Below the pieces are notes generated by a model. That model did not search any database and was not told the origin of the DNA. It saw nothing but the letters and a program-made list of their open reading frames with translations. A program made the translations under genes and the position numbers. This document shows positions 16,731 through 25,008 of a stretch of DNA of 52,409 nt, piece by piece. Every line of letters starts with the position of its first letter. Position 1 is the stretch's first letter. The stretch comes from an uncultured Bacteroidales bacterium (lineage in GTDB: Bacteria > Bacteroidota > Bacteroidia > Bacteroidales > F082), in NCBI GenBank assembly GCA_900318465.1, contig ONKQ01000035.1:1-52409 (forward strand), given 5' to 3'.

Positions 16731-17090
16731 TTAATTGTCGGTTTTGTTCGCTTCTACAGCCTTTTCCTTGCTTTTGTTGACTTCGGCCTTCACTTTGCTG
16801 TTTGCCTTCTTGTTGGCTTGGCGGGCGGTACTCAACTGTTTCTTGCATTTGTTGTCGGAGGCACAGCAGTCATGAGAAGCGGCTTGCTTTGTGTCGGCTG
16901 TCTTGTCCACGGTGGCTTTGTCGGACTTTACGGTAACTGTCGGAGTAGCGGCATCAGTGCTGTTTTGGCTCTTCTTGACTTCGGTCTTGACGTTCTGTTT
17001 CTTTACAGGATTTTGAGCCTCAACACTTTGGATGCTCATAGCACTGATGGCGAAAATGGCCAAAGCGCCTAAAAGAATGGATTTTTTCAT
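16731..17090 (-). CDS. Small secreted lysine-rich protein of unknown function
   Basis: 119 residues. Signal peptide of about 25 residues (ILLGALAIFAISAMSIQSVEA) followed by a low-complexity, Lys/Ala/Thr-rich mature part with a short Cys cluster (HDCCASDNKC). The sequence looks disordered and no family is recognised. Lies between the tRNA-fMet terminator and queA, on the minus strand. Confidence 0.65.
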   Translation of the reverse strand: MKKSILLGALAIFAISAMSIQSVEAQNPVKKQNVKTEVKKSQNSTDAATPTVTVKSDKATVDKTADTKQAASHDCCASDNKCKKQLSTARQANKKANSKVKAEVNKSKEKAVEANKTDN

Positions 17091-17152
17091 CGTGATGTTA
17101 TTTTAGGTTGATAATTTACAGGCGTTTTTTTTTATCAAAAACTGTTCCAGAA

Positions 17153-18367
17153 TTATTCTGGTAGGAACAGGCAGCTGTCGCCATAGCTTAGGAATCGGAA
17201 TCCGTTGTCCAAGGCGAAACGGTAGCAGTCTTTCCAACGGTCACCGATGAGCGCCGAAACTAATAATAATAAGGTGCTTTTCGGCTGGTGGAAGTTGGTG
17301 ATGAGCCCGGTGATGACGCGCATCTTGTAGCTTGGCGCAATCATCAAACTGGTGCTGGCTTCAAGTCGGGTAAGGTGGTGACGGTCGATGTAATCCACGA
17401 TGTTTTGCAAGGCTTTGGCGGTTGAAATGGGCGCGTGGCTCTCGTAGGGGAACCATTGTCCTATGTGCAAAGGTCGCAATTCTATGCCTTGCTCAGCGAG
17501 CATGACACCAATCCAATAAAGACTCTCCAAAGTGCGTGTGCTTGTCGTCCCAACGGGGATGATAGGTTTGCCAATGTGGTGTATAAGGTTTTCAATCAAT
17601 GACTTGCGTACAACGATGGTCTCGGAGTGCATGGCGTGTTCACCAATGGTTTCGGTGCTGACAGGGCGGAAAGTGCCTGCACCGACGTGTAGTGTCACCT
17701 CATCGAAAGAGAAGCCTTGTTCGCGCAAATGGGCGATAAGTGGCTGGGTGAAATGCAGTCCGGCGGTGGGTGCGGCTACTGAACCGTCGTAACGGGCGAA
17801 GACGGTTTGGTAACGGTCGCGGTCGGAAGGCTCTGCGTCGCGATGCAGGTAGGGTGGGAGTGGTATCTCACCAGCGGCCTCTATGACAGACGCGAAAGGC
17901 AAGGTCTCCGGCGACCAAGAAAACTCGATTTCGGAATACTGGTCGTTATGTGCAAGGCGTTCCGCATAAAGCGTGGTTTCTTGGCCGTTGACGCTCAATG
18001 GCATAGAAAGTTTGCCTTCCTTCCAGCGTTTGGCATTGCCCACCAAACACTTCCATTTGACGGGCGAGATAGCCGCAAAAGCAACCTGATAGTCTTGCTC
18101 GGGTTCGAGACAAAACACTTCAATTCGAGAACCCGTGGATTTGTGAAACTGCAAACGGGCGCGGATGACCTTAGTCTCGTTGAACACCAACAAGGCGTTT
18201 TCGGGGAGGAAATCGCCGAGGTTTCGGAATTGTGATTTTTGTATCTGGTTGTCTTTCAGTACTAAAAGATTCGATGCATCACGTTCCGCCAAAGGGTATT
18301 TTGCAATGCGTTCCTCGGGCAGAGGATAGTCGTAGTCGTCTATTGTGATATGCTTTACGTCAATCAT
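17153..18367 (-). CDS. queA: S-adenosylmethionine:tRNA ribosyltransferase-isomerase
   Basis: 404 residues. Transfers the ribosyl part of SAM to preQ1 at position 34 of tRNA, giving epoxyqueuosine. Recognisable segments: YPLPEERIAKYPLAERDAS near residue 15, VFNETKVIRARL near residue 60, SVAAPTAGLHFT near residue 195, THVGAGTF-like LHVGAGTFRPV near residue 225 and TSTRTLES near residue 275. It is 8 bases downstream of the fucosidase gene, so it may be cotranscribed. Confidence 0.95.
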   Translation of the reverse strand: MIDVKHITIDDYDYPLPEERIAKYPLAERDASNLLVLKDNQIQKSQFRNLGDFLPENALLVFNETKVIRARLQFHKSTGSRIEVFCLEPEQDYQVAFAAISPVKWKCLVGNAKRWKEGKLSMPLSVNGQETTLYAERLAHNDQYSEIEFSWSPETLPFASVIEAAGEIPLPPYLHRDAEPSDRDRYQTVFARYDGSVAAPTAGLHFTQPLIAHLREQGFSFDEVTLHVGAGTFRPVSTETIGEHAMHSETIVVRKSLIENLIHHIGKPIIPVGTTSTRTLESLYWIGVMLAEQGIELRPLHIGQWFPYESHAPISTAKALQNIVDYIDRHHLTRLEASTSLMIAPSYKMRVITGLITNFHQPKSTLLLLVSALIGDRWKDCYRFALDNGFRFLSYGDSCLFLPE

Positions 18368-18375
18368 GGTTCAAT

Positions 18376-20103
18376 TCATTTCATCTTGAACACCCAAGCC
18401 GCCGTGCTTTTCAGGTCGCTGTATTTTAGTCCGCTCGTGTCGATGATGAGTTGGCCGTTCTCGTATTTCCAAGGCAAGGTTTTCGGGCAGCCCAACAGCG
18501 TGATTTTCGTGTCTTTTTCGGGTTTTTCGATATTTAAAACCAACTGGTCTTCAGGGTAATCCAAGGCGATGGCGTAGAGGGCGTCGTCGCTTTGCGTGTA
18601 ACAAACGCTGGGTTGCTCGCAGGTATAGGTACCCATTAGACCCTCTATGGGTAGCGCGGATTCCGCTTTATAGAAACCTCGTGCTACTTGTTTCTCCATC
18701 TGTTTCGACGACACGAACAGGGTTATGGTGGCTTCCAATTCGTCTTCCTCGTAGAAAACATCAATGCTGTGGTCACCTTCGGAGAGTTTTATTTGCCCTG
18801 TGGGCGATTTCCTCGTGTCTTCGATGACGGTTTGCCCGTCAATAACAAGTTTTGCGTAATCATCGGTTTGGATTTCAAAGGTATAGGTGCCCTTTCCGCA
18901 TCCGAAATAACCTTCCCAATGGACTTGGAAGTGGTCGCAGCTGATAGAGGGAGCAGGAGAGTTGCGTTTCCAGTCGAAGTCAATTACCGAGTCATTGAGC
19001 ACTTGCAGGACGGGCCTCATCTCGTAGAATTTCTTGTAAGGCCTTGTGCCGTAAATCGCTTCACCATTGATATGGAGCCAACGACCGAGGTCTAATAACC
19101 TTTCCTGTTGCAGCAATGGGATCTTGCCGTCGGCGGCAGGCCCTACATTGAGCGTCATGCCGCCACCCGCAGCTACGAGGATGCAGAAATGGCGGATGAG
19201 TTCGTCGGAAGTCATATAGTTCTCCAAAGGTTCATTGCGGTTGAGGCCGAAGCTGCGCCCCAAACCGCGACACTCGGCCCAAGGCCTGTCGGTGAGCGTG
19301 ATGCCCGCGCTGTATTCGGGTGTGCGGAAGCCGTGCTGTTGTCCGTCGCCCCAGCGGTCGTTGACGATGGCTTCGCTGCCCACGGTGTTGTAGTACCACG
19401 AAATCAGTTCGGTGGCGTGCCATTGTTCCGCGCTGTTGCGCCATTCGCCATCGGTGAAAAGGACGGTGGGTTTGTATTTGGTAATCAATTCCTTGAACTG
19501 CGGAATCATGTGCGTATCGACGTAAGTGCCAATGTTCTCGTCAGGGTCAACGTACCAGCGGTGGATGTCGCTTTTCCACTCGGGCAGGGAATAATAAAAG
19601 CCCATTTTGAGGCCTTTTTTGCGGACGGCCTCGGTCAGTTCGCCGCAAATATCGCGTTTTGGCCCCATTTCCACGGAGTTCCAATTCGGCGCATATTGGC
19701 TCGGCCAAAGGCAAAAACCGTCGTGGTGTTTTGAGACCAGAAGCACGTACTTCGCCCCCGATTTTTGGAACAAATCCGCCCATTCGTCGGGATTCCAAAG
19801 TTCGGCTTTCCACATCGGCGCAAAGTCTTCATACTGAAAGTCTTTGCCATAAATTCGCTCTTGGAAGGCCTTGCGGTCGTCGTTGGTCATCAGGCCGCGA
19901 TAGTACCATTCGGCGTAGCCTTCGAGGCTCGCGTAGGCGGGCACGGAATACACGCCCCAATGGATGAAAATGCCCAATTTGGCATCAGAGAACCACTGCG
20001 GATAGCCCCGCTCGTTGATGGATTCCCAAGTGGGCTGGACTTGGGCGGAGAGGGTAATGGTGATTAATGCCAATAAAATAATGAATGAATGTTTGATTCT
20101 CAT
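18376..20103 (-). CDS. Alpha-L-fucosidase (GH29) with PA14-like domain
   Basis: 575 residues with a signal peptide (HSFIILLALITITLSAQ). GH29 features: PQWFSDAKLGIFIHWGVYSVPAY, YVLLVSKHHDGFCLWPS, GFYYSLPEW and VLFTDGEW, whose Asp sits where the GH29 nucleophile is expected. A PA14-like beta domain is suggested near residues 385-470 (FGCGKGTYTFEIQTDDYAKL, GQIKLSEGDHSIDVFYEE). Removes terminal L-fucose from glycans outside the cytoplasm, consistent with a gut glycan degrader. No -7 box is visible in front, and the RelE gene ends 3 bases upstream, so it may depend on transcription through the toxin-antitoxin pair. Confidence 0.9.
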   Translation of the reverse strand: MRIKHSFIILLALITITLSAQVQPTWESINERGYPQWFSDAKLGIFIHWGVYSVPAYASLEGYAEWYYRGLMTNDDRKAFQERIYGKDFQYEDFAPMWKAELWNPDEWADLFQKSGAKYVLLVSKHHDGFCLWPSQYAPNWNSVEMGPKRDICGELTEAVRKKGLKMGFYYSLPEWKSDIHRWYVDPDENIGTYVDTHMIPQFKELITKYKPTVLFTDGEWRNSAEQWHATELISWYYNTVGSEAIVNDRWGDGQQHGFRTPEYSAGITLTDRPWAECRGLGRSFGLNRNEPLENYMTSDELIRHFCILVAAGGGMTLNVGPAADGKIPLLQQERLLDLGRWLHINGEAIYGTRPYKKFYEMRPVLQVLNDSVIDFDWKRNSPAPSISCDHFQVHWEGYFGCGKGTYTFEIQTDDYAKLVIDGQTVIEDTRKSPTGQIKLSEGDHSIDVFYEEDELEATITLFVSSKQMEKQVARGFYKAESALPIEGLMGTYTCEQPSVCYTQSDDALYAIALDYPEDQLVLNIEKPEKDTKITLLGCPKTLPWKYENGQLIIDTSGLKYSDLKSTAAWVFKMK

Positions 20104-20106
20104 TGT

Positions 20107-20427
20107 TTAATTATTTGAAAGAATGCTTTTTAATTCATTAGGACTTTGTCTGCAATTCCAAACTGCAACGATATACAAATGGTCGGAATCTGCAACATGA
20201 TAGATGACTTTTAATACCTTGAATATCGGGATAAAACGATATTCTTTTTGTAAATCATCTAAACAAGGCTCGATAGTACCCATAAAAGGAAATGATTCAA
20301 GTTGTTTGGCCAATCTGGCAAATAGCAATTTCAATTTGTCGGCTTGTGATTTTCCAAAAGTATTAGCCGTGTAACGCAAAATGGAGTCTGCCATATCTAT
20401 GGCTTGCGGTGTCCAGTTAACTTGCAT
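20107..20427 (-). CDS. RelE/ParE-type toxin
   Basis: 106 residues with the ParE/RelE pattern: VNWTPQAIDMADSILRYTAN at the N-terminus, then EYRFIPIFKVLKVIYHVADSDHLYIVAVWNCRQSP. Toxins of this fold cleave mRNA on the ribosome or poison gyrase; the type cannot be told. Its first 11 bases overlap the antitoxin gene. Confidence 0.85.
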   Translation of the reverse strand: MQVNWTPQAIDMADSILRYTANTFGKSQADKLKLLFARLAKQLESFPFMGTIEPCLDDLQKEYRFIPIFKVLKVIYHVADSDHLYIVAVWNCRQSPNELKSILSNN

Positions 20428-20725
20428 AATCGAAATTCATAAAGTGTTCAAATGCTTCATCCGCAGAAACGACTTGGCCTTGTTCAATCTGTTTCATACT
20501 GATTGCTATTTGCTCTTTCAATTCCTCAACCGTCCAACTGCAAGGCATCTTGTCCCACTCGGAACGGTTGTTTTTCAGTTCAAAGGGCATCCCATCAACA
20601 GCAATCGACCTTCTCAAAAAGATGCGTATAGCCGTGGGCAGGTCCAATCCAAGTTGCTCAAAAACATCAGAAGCCTGATTTTTCATATCCTCATCGAGGC
20701 GCAAATGTAATGTTGTCGTACACAT
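20417..20725 (-). CDS. RelB/DinJ-family antitoxin
   Basis: 102 residues. The N-terminal ribbon-helix-helix is TTTLHLRLDEDMKNQASDVF, followed by QLGLDLPTAIRIFLRRSIAV; the C-terminal half is the toxin-neutralising part. Binds its own promoter as a dimer; tandem 9-bp repeats TTTGTATAT at 20726-20744 immediately upstream are a candidate operator. Confidence 0.88.
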   Translation of the reverse strand: MCTTTLHLRLDEDMKNQASDVFEQLGLDLPTAIRIFLRRSIAVDGMPFELKNNRSEWDKMPCSWTVEELKEQIAISMKQIEQGQVVSADEAFEHFMNFDYAS

Positions 20726-20744
20726 TTTGTATATGTTTGTATAT
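20726..20744 (-). promoter_or_regulatory. Candidate operator of the toxin-antitoxin operon
   Basis: Two direct copies of TTTGTATAT with a 10-bp period, between the -7 box at 20751-20758 and the antitoxin start. The one-turn spacing suits a ribbon-helix-helix repressor. Confidence 0.5.
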
Positions 20745-20750
20745 TTTCCG

Positions 20751-20758
20751 CAAAAATA
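20751..20758 (-). promoter_or_regulatory. -7 box of the toxin-antitoxin operon
   Basis: TATTTTTG on the minus strand, 26 bases upstream of the antitoxin ATG. Confidence 0.65.
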
Positions 20759-20801
20759 CGATACTTTTTTGATAAACTATATGACTTTGCACAAAAAACT
20801 T

Positions 20802-20809
20802 TAATTTTG
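20802..20809 (+). promoter_or_regulatory. -7 box almost touching the GH13 start codon
   Basis: TAATTTTG ends 4 bases before the ATG at 20814, so the transcript would begin at or next to the start codon. The weaker TGACTTTG at 20782-20789 is an alternative. Confidence 0.5.
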
Positions 20810-20813
20810 CAGT

Positions 20814-22331
20814 ATGAATATCTATCAACTCTTTCCACGACTTTTCGGAAACAAGCAAACCGCGTTCCGAATGAACGGCAGCAAGGCAGAAAACGGCTGC
20901 GGCACTTTTAACGATATTGACGAAACTGCCCTCAACGCGATTAAGGATTTGGGCATCACGCACATTTGGCTGACGGGCATTCTGGAACACGCTTCCGAAT
21001 CGACGGGCACACATCCCGACATTACGAAGGGGCGTGCAGGCTCGCCATACGCCGTCACTAATTATCATTCCGTTGATCCCGATTTGGGCACGATGGCCGA
21101 TTTTGAGCAATTGGTCAAGCGTATTCATCAGCACGGAATGAAAGTAATTATCGACTTCATTCCCAATCATTTGGCGCGACAAAACAAGAACTTTGACCCT
21201 TGTAATTTCTATTATTGCGAGGGTCAGGCGTTTGTTTCGCCAAGGCGAATCAGCGAACAGCCTTACGAGGAGTTTCCCGCCAAAGCAACGGGCAACAATG
21301 TGTTTGCGCCCAATCCGAGCATTAATGATTGGTACGACACGGTGAAACTGAACTACGACAACCACGACACTTGGGAGAAAATGCTTGGCATTTTGCGTTT
21401 TTGGTGCGCCAAGCAGGTGGACGGTTTTCGTGTGGATATGGCCGAGATGGTACCCGTGGCATTTTGGCAGTGGGTGATTGCCGAATTGCGCAAAGATTAC
21501 CATCCTTTGATGATTGCAGAAATTTATCAGCCAGCACTTTACAAGCCATTCCTTGAGGCAGGTTTCGATTATTTATACGATAAAGTTGGATTGTACAATA
21601 CTTTGGAAAACATCCTTTGCCACGGTCACGAGGCCAAAGAGATTAGCCAAGTGTGGAAGGATTTGGACGAGATGGATGCCCAAATGCTGCGCTTTATGGA
21701 AAACCACGACGAGAAGCGTTTGGCCTCGCCACAGTTTGTGGGCGATGCCTTTGCCGCCTTGCCTGCTGTGTCGCTTTCCGCTTTGATGAACACGGGACCG
21801 TTTATGGTTTACAACGGTCAGGAGAGCGGTGAAACTGCTATCGGCGAAGTGGGTTACAGCGGCGACGACGGTCGCACTTCCATTTTCGATTATTGCAATA
21901 TGCCCGAACATCAGAAGTGGATGAACAGCGGCCAATTCGATGGCGGCCAGTTTGACGAAAAGCAAAGGAAATTGTTTGGTTATTACCGTAATCTGCTGAA
22001 TTTCAGGAAAGAACATTCCGCCATCAGTGAAGGGAAGTTCTACGATTTGATGTGGTGCAACCCGTGGTATATGAACTTCGACCCGCAGTTTGTGTATGCT
22101 TTTTTGCGCTATTCCGACACCGAGCGGCTGTTGGTCGTCGTGAATTTCAACCGCAACGAGCCTCGCGATATGGAAGTGAAAATCCCGCACGATGCCCTCG
22201 TTTTGATGGGCAAACGCAAAGCCAATGAGTTCGATATGAATGACTTCGCTAACGAGGTGGTTCCTGTGCGTTTGGAGTCTTCGGAAACGAGGGTCATTGA
22301 TTTGGATTCGGGGGAGGTTGTGTTTCATTGA
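20814..22331 (+). CDS. Alpha-amylase family (GH13) enzyme, cytoplasmic
   Basis: 505 residues, no signal peptide. GH13 motifs in order: VIIDFIPNHLAR (region I), GFRVDMAEMVP with the nucleophile Asp (region II), MIAEIYQP with the acid/base Glu (region III), and FMENHDEKRLAS with the third Asp (region IV). The N-terminus MNIYQLFPRLFGN is the start usual for the family, which supports this ATG despite the very short leader. Likely acts on intracellular alpha-glucans together with the branching enzyme two genes downstream. Confidence 0.9.
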   Translation: MNIYQLFPRLFGNKQTAFRMNGSKAENGCGTFNDIDETALNAIKDLGITHIWLTGILEHASESTGTHPDITKGRAGSPYAVTNYHSVDPDLGTMADFEQLVKRIHQHGMKVIIDFIPNHLARQNKNFDPCNFYYCEGQAFVSPRRISEQPYEEFPAKATGNNVFAPNPSINDWYDTVKLNYDNHDTWEKMLGILRFWCAKQVDGFRVDMAEMVPVAFWQWVIAELRKDYHPLMIAEIYQPALYKPFLEAGFDYLYDKVGLYNTLENILCHGHEAKEISQVWKDLDEMDAQMLRFMENHDEKRLASPQFVGDAFAALPAVSLSALMNTGPFMVYNGQESGETAIGEVGYSGDDGRTSIFDYCNMPEHQKWMNSGQFDGGQFDEKQRKLFGYYRNLLNFRKEHSAISEGKFYDLMWCNPWYMNFDPQFVYAFLRYSDTERLLVVVNFNRNEPRDMEVKIPHDALVLMGKRKANEFDMNDFANEVVPVRLESSETRVIDLDSGEVVFH

Positions 22332-22342
22332 GGAGATTTTGG

Positions 22343-22350
22343 TAATTTTG
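22343..22350 (+). promoter_or_regulatory. -7 box before the short regulator-like gene
   Basis: TAATTTTG, 13 bases from the ATG at 22364. Confidence 0.55.
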
Positions 22351-22363
22351 CGGTGCTATAACG

Positions 22364-22888
22364 ATGAAAATGACGGAATCCAATAGAATAGAATTCAAGC
22401 GCAAATTGACCGACGAACTCGACATTGAGAAGGCGGCGGTCATCAATTTCATCGTTCACAACAACACATTTATGGAGCATTTCATTCGGTTTACTGTGCC
22501 GTTTTATAAGGATGTCACCGATAGTGTCACTGATAATGTCACCGAAGGAAATACAGACTCGCAAAAACACGTAGAGAAAGACCAAAAACACATGGAAATG
22601 GATATAGAATATGTGGAAAAAGATGAAAAACACGTGGAAAGTATTGGTACAAAAACGCTACAGAAAACGCTACAGAAAACGCTACAGAAAACGCTACAGA
22701 AAATAATGGATTTGATAATGAAGAATCCTGATATTACCACTCAAGAAATGGCCACATTAATTGGAATAGATAGGAGTAATATTGCAAGAGCCATCAAAAA
22801 ACTTCAAGAACGTGGTTTGGTTCGCCGCGTTGGTCCCGACAAAGGCGGCCATTGGGAAATCATCGAAAACAAAACAAAAACAGAATAA
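22364..22888 (+). CDS. Internally deleted AlbA_2-type regulator with winged helix and LQKT repeats
   Basis: 174 residues. Residues 4-28 (TESNRIEFKRKLTDELDIEK) match the start of AlbA_2/ATP-binding regulators that are normally about 450-550 residues, but the sequence then jumps to what looks like their region after the ATPase domain (HFIRFTVPFYKD). A Lys/His-rich linker follows (QKHVEKDQKHMEM), then LQKT four times encoded by a 12-bp repeat, then a winged helix (NPDITTQEMATLIGIDRSNI, RAIKKLQERGLVRRVGPDKG). It therefore looks like a shortened DNA-binding remnant or a new small regulator. One base separates its stop from glgB. Confidence 0.6.
   Translation: MKMTESNRIEFKRKLTDELDIEKAAVINFIVHNNTFMEHFIRFTVPFYKDVTDSVTDNVTEGNTDSQKHVEKDQKHMEMDIEYVEKDEKHVESIGTKTLQKTLQKTLQKTLQKIMDLIMKNPDITTQEMATLIGIDRSNIARAIKKLQERGLVRRVGPDKGGHWEIIENKTKTE
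22658..22705 (+). repeat. 12-bp microsatellite, four copies
   Basis: CTACAGAAAACG repeated four times (the last ends in AAAATA), coding for LQKT. The length is a multiple of three, so copy changes keep the frame. Confidence 0.85.
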
Positions 22889-22889
22889 T

Positions 22890-24896
22890 ATGCTCCCTCT
22901 CGTAAAAAACGACCCTTGGCTAAACCCCGTCAGCAATGCCGTTGACGACCGCCACAACCGCTACGAATGGCGGTTGAACGATATTAAAAACCGCTATGGT
23001 AGCCTCAAAAATTTTGCCTCGGCGCATCAGTTTTTGGGCTTCAACTACGACAAACGCCGCCACGGTTGGTGGTATCGCGAATGGGCACCTGCCGCGCATT
23101 ACCTCTCGCTGATGGGCGACTTCAATAATTGGAACCGCTATGAGTTCCCTTTGGAAAACATCGGCAATGGCATTTGGGAAATCTTCTTGCCAGATAGCGA
23201 GTTTGGAAAAACGCTTGTCCACGGCAGCAAACTGAAGGTGCTGGTGCAGTCGCAAATCGGTGAGCACGAGCGTATTCCCGTGTATATCAAGCGGGTGATT
23301 CAGGATGAAGGCACCAAGGACTACGACGCCCAGTTCTGGAACCCGCCGACACCTTATATATATAAGCACACCGCGCCTCAATTGAAAAACGAGCCGCTAC
23401 TGATTTACGAGGCGCACGTCGGTATGGCTCAAGAGGAAGGGAAGGTCGGGACTTACAAAGAGTTCACCGAGAAGATATTGCCGCGTATCAAGGCGGACGG
23501 CTACAACGCCATCCAGCTCATGGCCATTGCGGAGCATCCTTACTATGGCTCGTTTGGCTACCATGTCTCCAATTTCTTCGCGCCGAGTTCGCGTTTCGGT
23601 ACGCCCGAAGAATTGAAGGAACTGATTGATACAGCGCACGGTATGGGTATGTTGGTCATTATGGACTTGGTTCATTCCCACACGGTGAAGAACATTCGCG
23701 AGGGCATCAACTTGTTTGACGGAACTGATTTTCAATACCTTCATGCGGGTGAGCGCGGCAACCACAACCTTTGGGATTCCAAACTCTTCGACTACGGCAA
23801 GGAGGAAACCCTGCAATTCCTGCTTTCCAACGTGCGCTATTGGTTGGAAGACTTCCGCTTTGATGGTTTCCGTTTCGACGGCGTGACCTCGATGCTCTAT
23901 CTTGACCACGGCAATGGCCTCGTCATCGACAATCCGTGGAAGTATTTTGACGGCAACGTGGATGCCGATGCGGTCACTTACTTGCAGTTGGCCAACACAC
24001 TTTGCCACGAGATGAATCCACACGCCATCACCATCGCGGAGGATGTGAGCGGTATGGCGGGCATTTGCCACCCGATTTCCGATGGCGGCATGGGTTTCGA
24101 TTATCGCTTGGGCATGGGTGAGCCTGATTTTTGGATTAAGGTGCTGAAAGATCAGCCAGAGAACCAATGGAACATGAACGACTTCTTCTTCACCATGACC
24201 AACCACCAGCCGCAGACCAAAACTGTGGCCTATGCTGAAAGCCACGACCAAGCCTTGGTGGGCGACCAAACCATTGCGTTCCGACTGATAGGCAGCGAGA
24301 TGTACAACGCTATGAGTATCGACACGCCTTCTATGACAGTTGACCGTGGCATTGCCTTGCACAAGATGATTCGCTTGTTCACCCTCACTTTGGGCGGAGA
24401 GGCGTGGCTCAACTTCATGGGCAACGAGTTCGGCCATCCCGAATGGATTGATTTTCCGCGCGAAGGCAACAATTGGAGTTACCATTATGCCCGTCGCCAG
24501 TGGTCGTTGGTGGACAACGAGCATTTGAAATATCGCTTCATGGGTGCTTTCGACAAGGCCATGCTCGATTTTGTGAAAAACCATATTGTGATGAACGCTT
24601 TGCCCGCTTGGCTGTTGTTGGCCGACGAGAACAACAAGACTATCGTTTATGAGCGCGGCAACCTGATTTTCGTCTTCAATTGGGGGCCGCATTCCATCCC
24701 CGATTATGTGATACCCGTCAGGCAGACAGGCGATTACCGCATCATTCTCACCACCGATGAGCCTGCTTTCGGCGGTTTCAACAACATCGATACAAACATA
24801 AGATTTCCCTCCGAGCAGCACGGCGACAGCATTACGATGAAGGTTTACAACGTGAGCTGTGTGGCCACGGTGTATCAAAATTGTGGGAATCTGTAG
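22890..24896 (+). CDS. glgB: 1,4-alpha-glucan branching enzyme
   Basis: 668 residues. N-terminal CBM48-like domain (HGWWYREWAPAAHYLSLMGD, FNNWNR), then the GH13 barrel: LVIMDLVHSH, GFRFDGVTSML with the nucleophile Asp, ITIAEDVSG with the acid/base Glu, YAESHDQALVGD with the third Asp. Forms alpha-1,6 branches in glycogen. The layout resembles GH13 subfamily 8 enzymes. The start at 22890 follows the upstream stop by one base, so the two are probably cotranscribed. Confidence 0.93.
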   Translation: MLPLVKNDPWLNPVSNAVDDRHNRYEWRLNDIKNRYGSLKNFASAHQFLGFNYDKRRHGWWYREWAPAAHYLSLMGDFNNWNRYEFPLENIGNGIWEIFLPDSEFGKTLVHGSKLKVLVQSQIGEHERIPVYIKRVIQDEGTKDYDAQFWNPPTPYIYKHTAPQLKNEPLLIYEAHVGMAQEEGKVGTYKEFTEKILPRIKADGYNAIQLMAIAEHPYYGSFGYHVSNFFAPSSRFGTPEELKELIDTAHGMGMLVIMDLVHSHTVKNIREGINLFDGTDFQYLHAGERGNHNLWDSKLFDYGKEETLQFLLSNVRYWLEDFRFDGFRFDGVTSMLYLDHGNGLVIDNPWKYFDGNVDADAVTYLQLANTLCHEMNPHAITIAEDVSGMAGICHPISDGGMGFDYRLGMGEPDFWIKVLKDQPENQWNMNDFFFTMTNHQPQTKTVAYAESHDQALVGDQTIAFRLIGSEMYNAMSIDTPSMTVDRGIALHKMIRLFTLTLGGEAWLNFMGNEFGHPEWIDFPREGNNWSYHYARRQWSLVDNEHLKYRFMGAFDKAMLDFVKNHIVMNALPAWLLLADENNKTIVYERGNLIFVFNWGPHSIPDYVIPVRQTGDYRIILTTDEPAFGGFNNIDTNIRFPSEQHGDSITMKVYNVSCVATVYQNCGNL

Positions 24897-24959
24897 GAAA
24901 ATTGATGAAAAAATTATGGGAATCTGTGGTAAAACCGATGAAAAAATTATGGGAATCTG
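24884..24959 (+). repeat. 33-bp tandem repeat at the end of glgB
   Basis: TGGGAATCTG recurs at 24884, 24917 and 24950, each within a 33-bp unit that also holds GATGAAAAAATTA. The first copy encodes the last residues of GlgB. A short frame that reads MKKLWES twice is produced by the repeat and is not called a gene. Confidence 0.8.
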
Positions 24960-24970
24960 AAAAAAATCCT

Positions 24971-24978
24971 TATTTTTG
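24971..24978 (+). promoter_or_regulatory. -7 box of the DUF4143 ATPase gene
   Basis: TATTTTTG, 30 bases from the ATG at 25009. Confidence 0.6.
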
Positions 24979-25008
24979 CCGCTGAAATACAAAGTAATAC
25001 ATTGAAAA

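Noticed and set aside
22658-22705. Four 12-bp copies as a CRISPR-like or VNTR array
   Set aside because: In-frame microsatellite inside a gene without spacers.
24905-24984. Short frame reading MKKLWES twice before the DUF4143 gene
   Set aside because: It is produced by the 33-bp tandem repeat and runs through the -7 box; no sign of selection.
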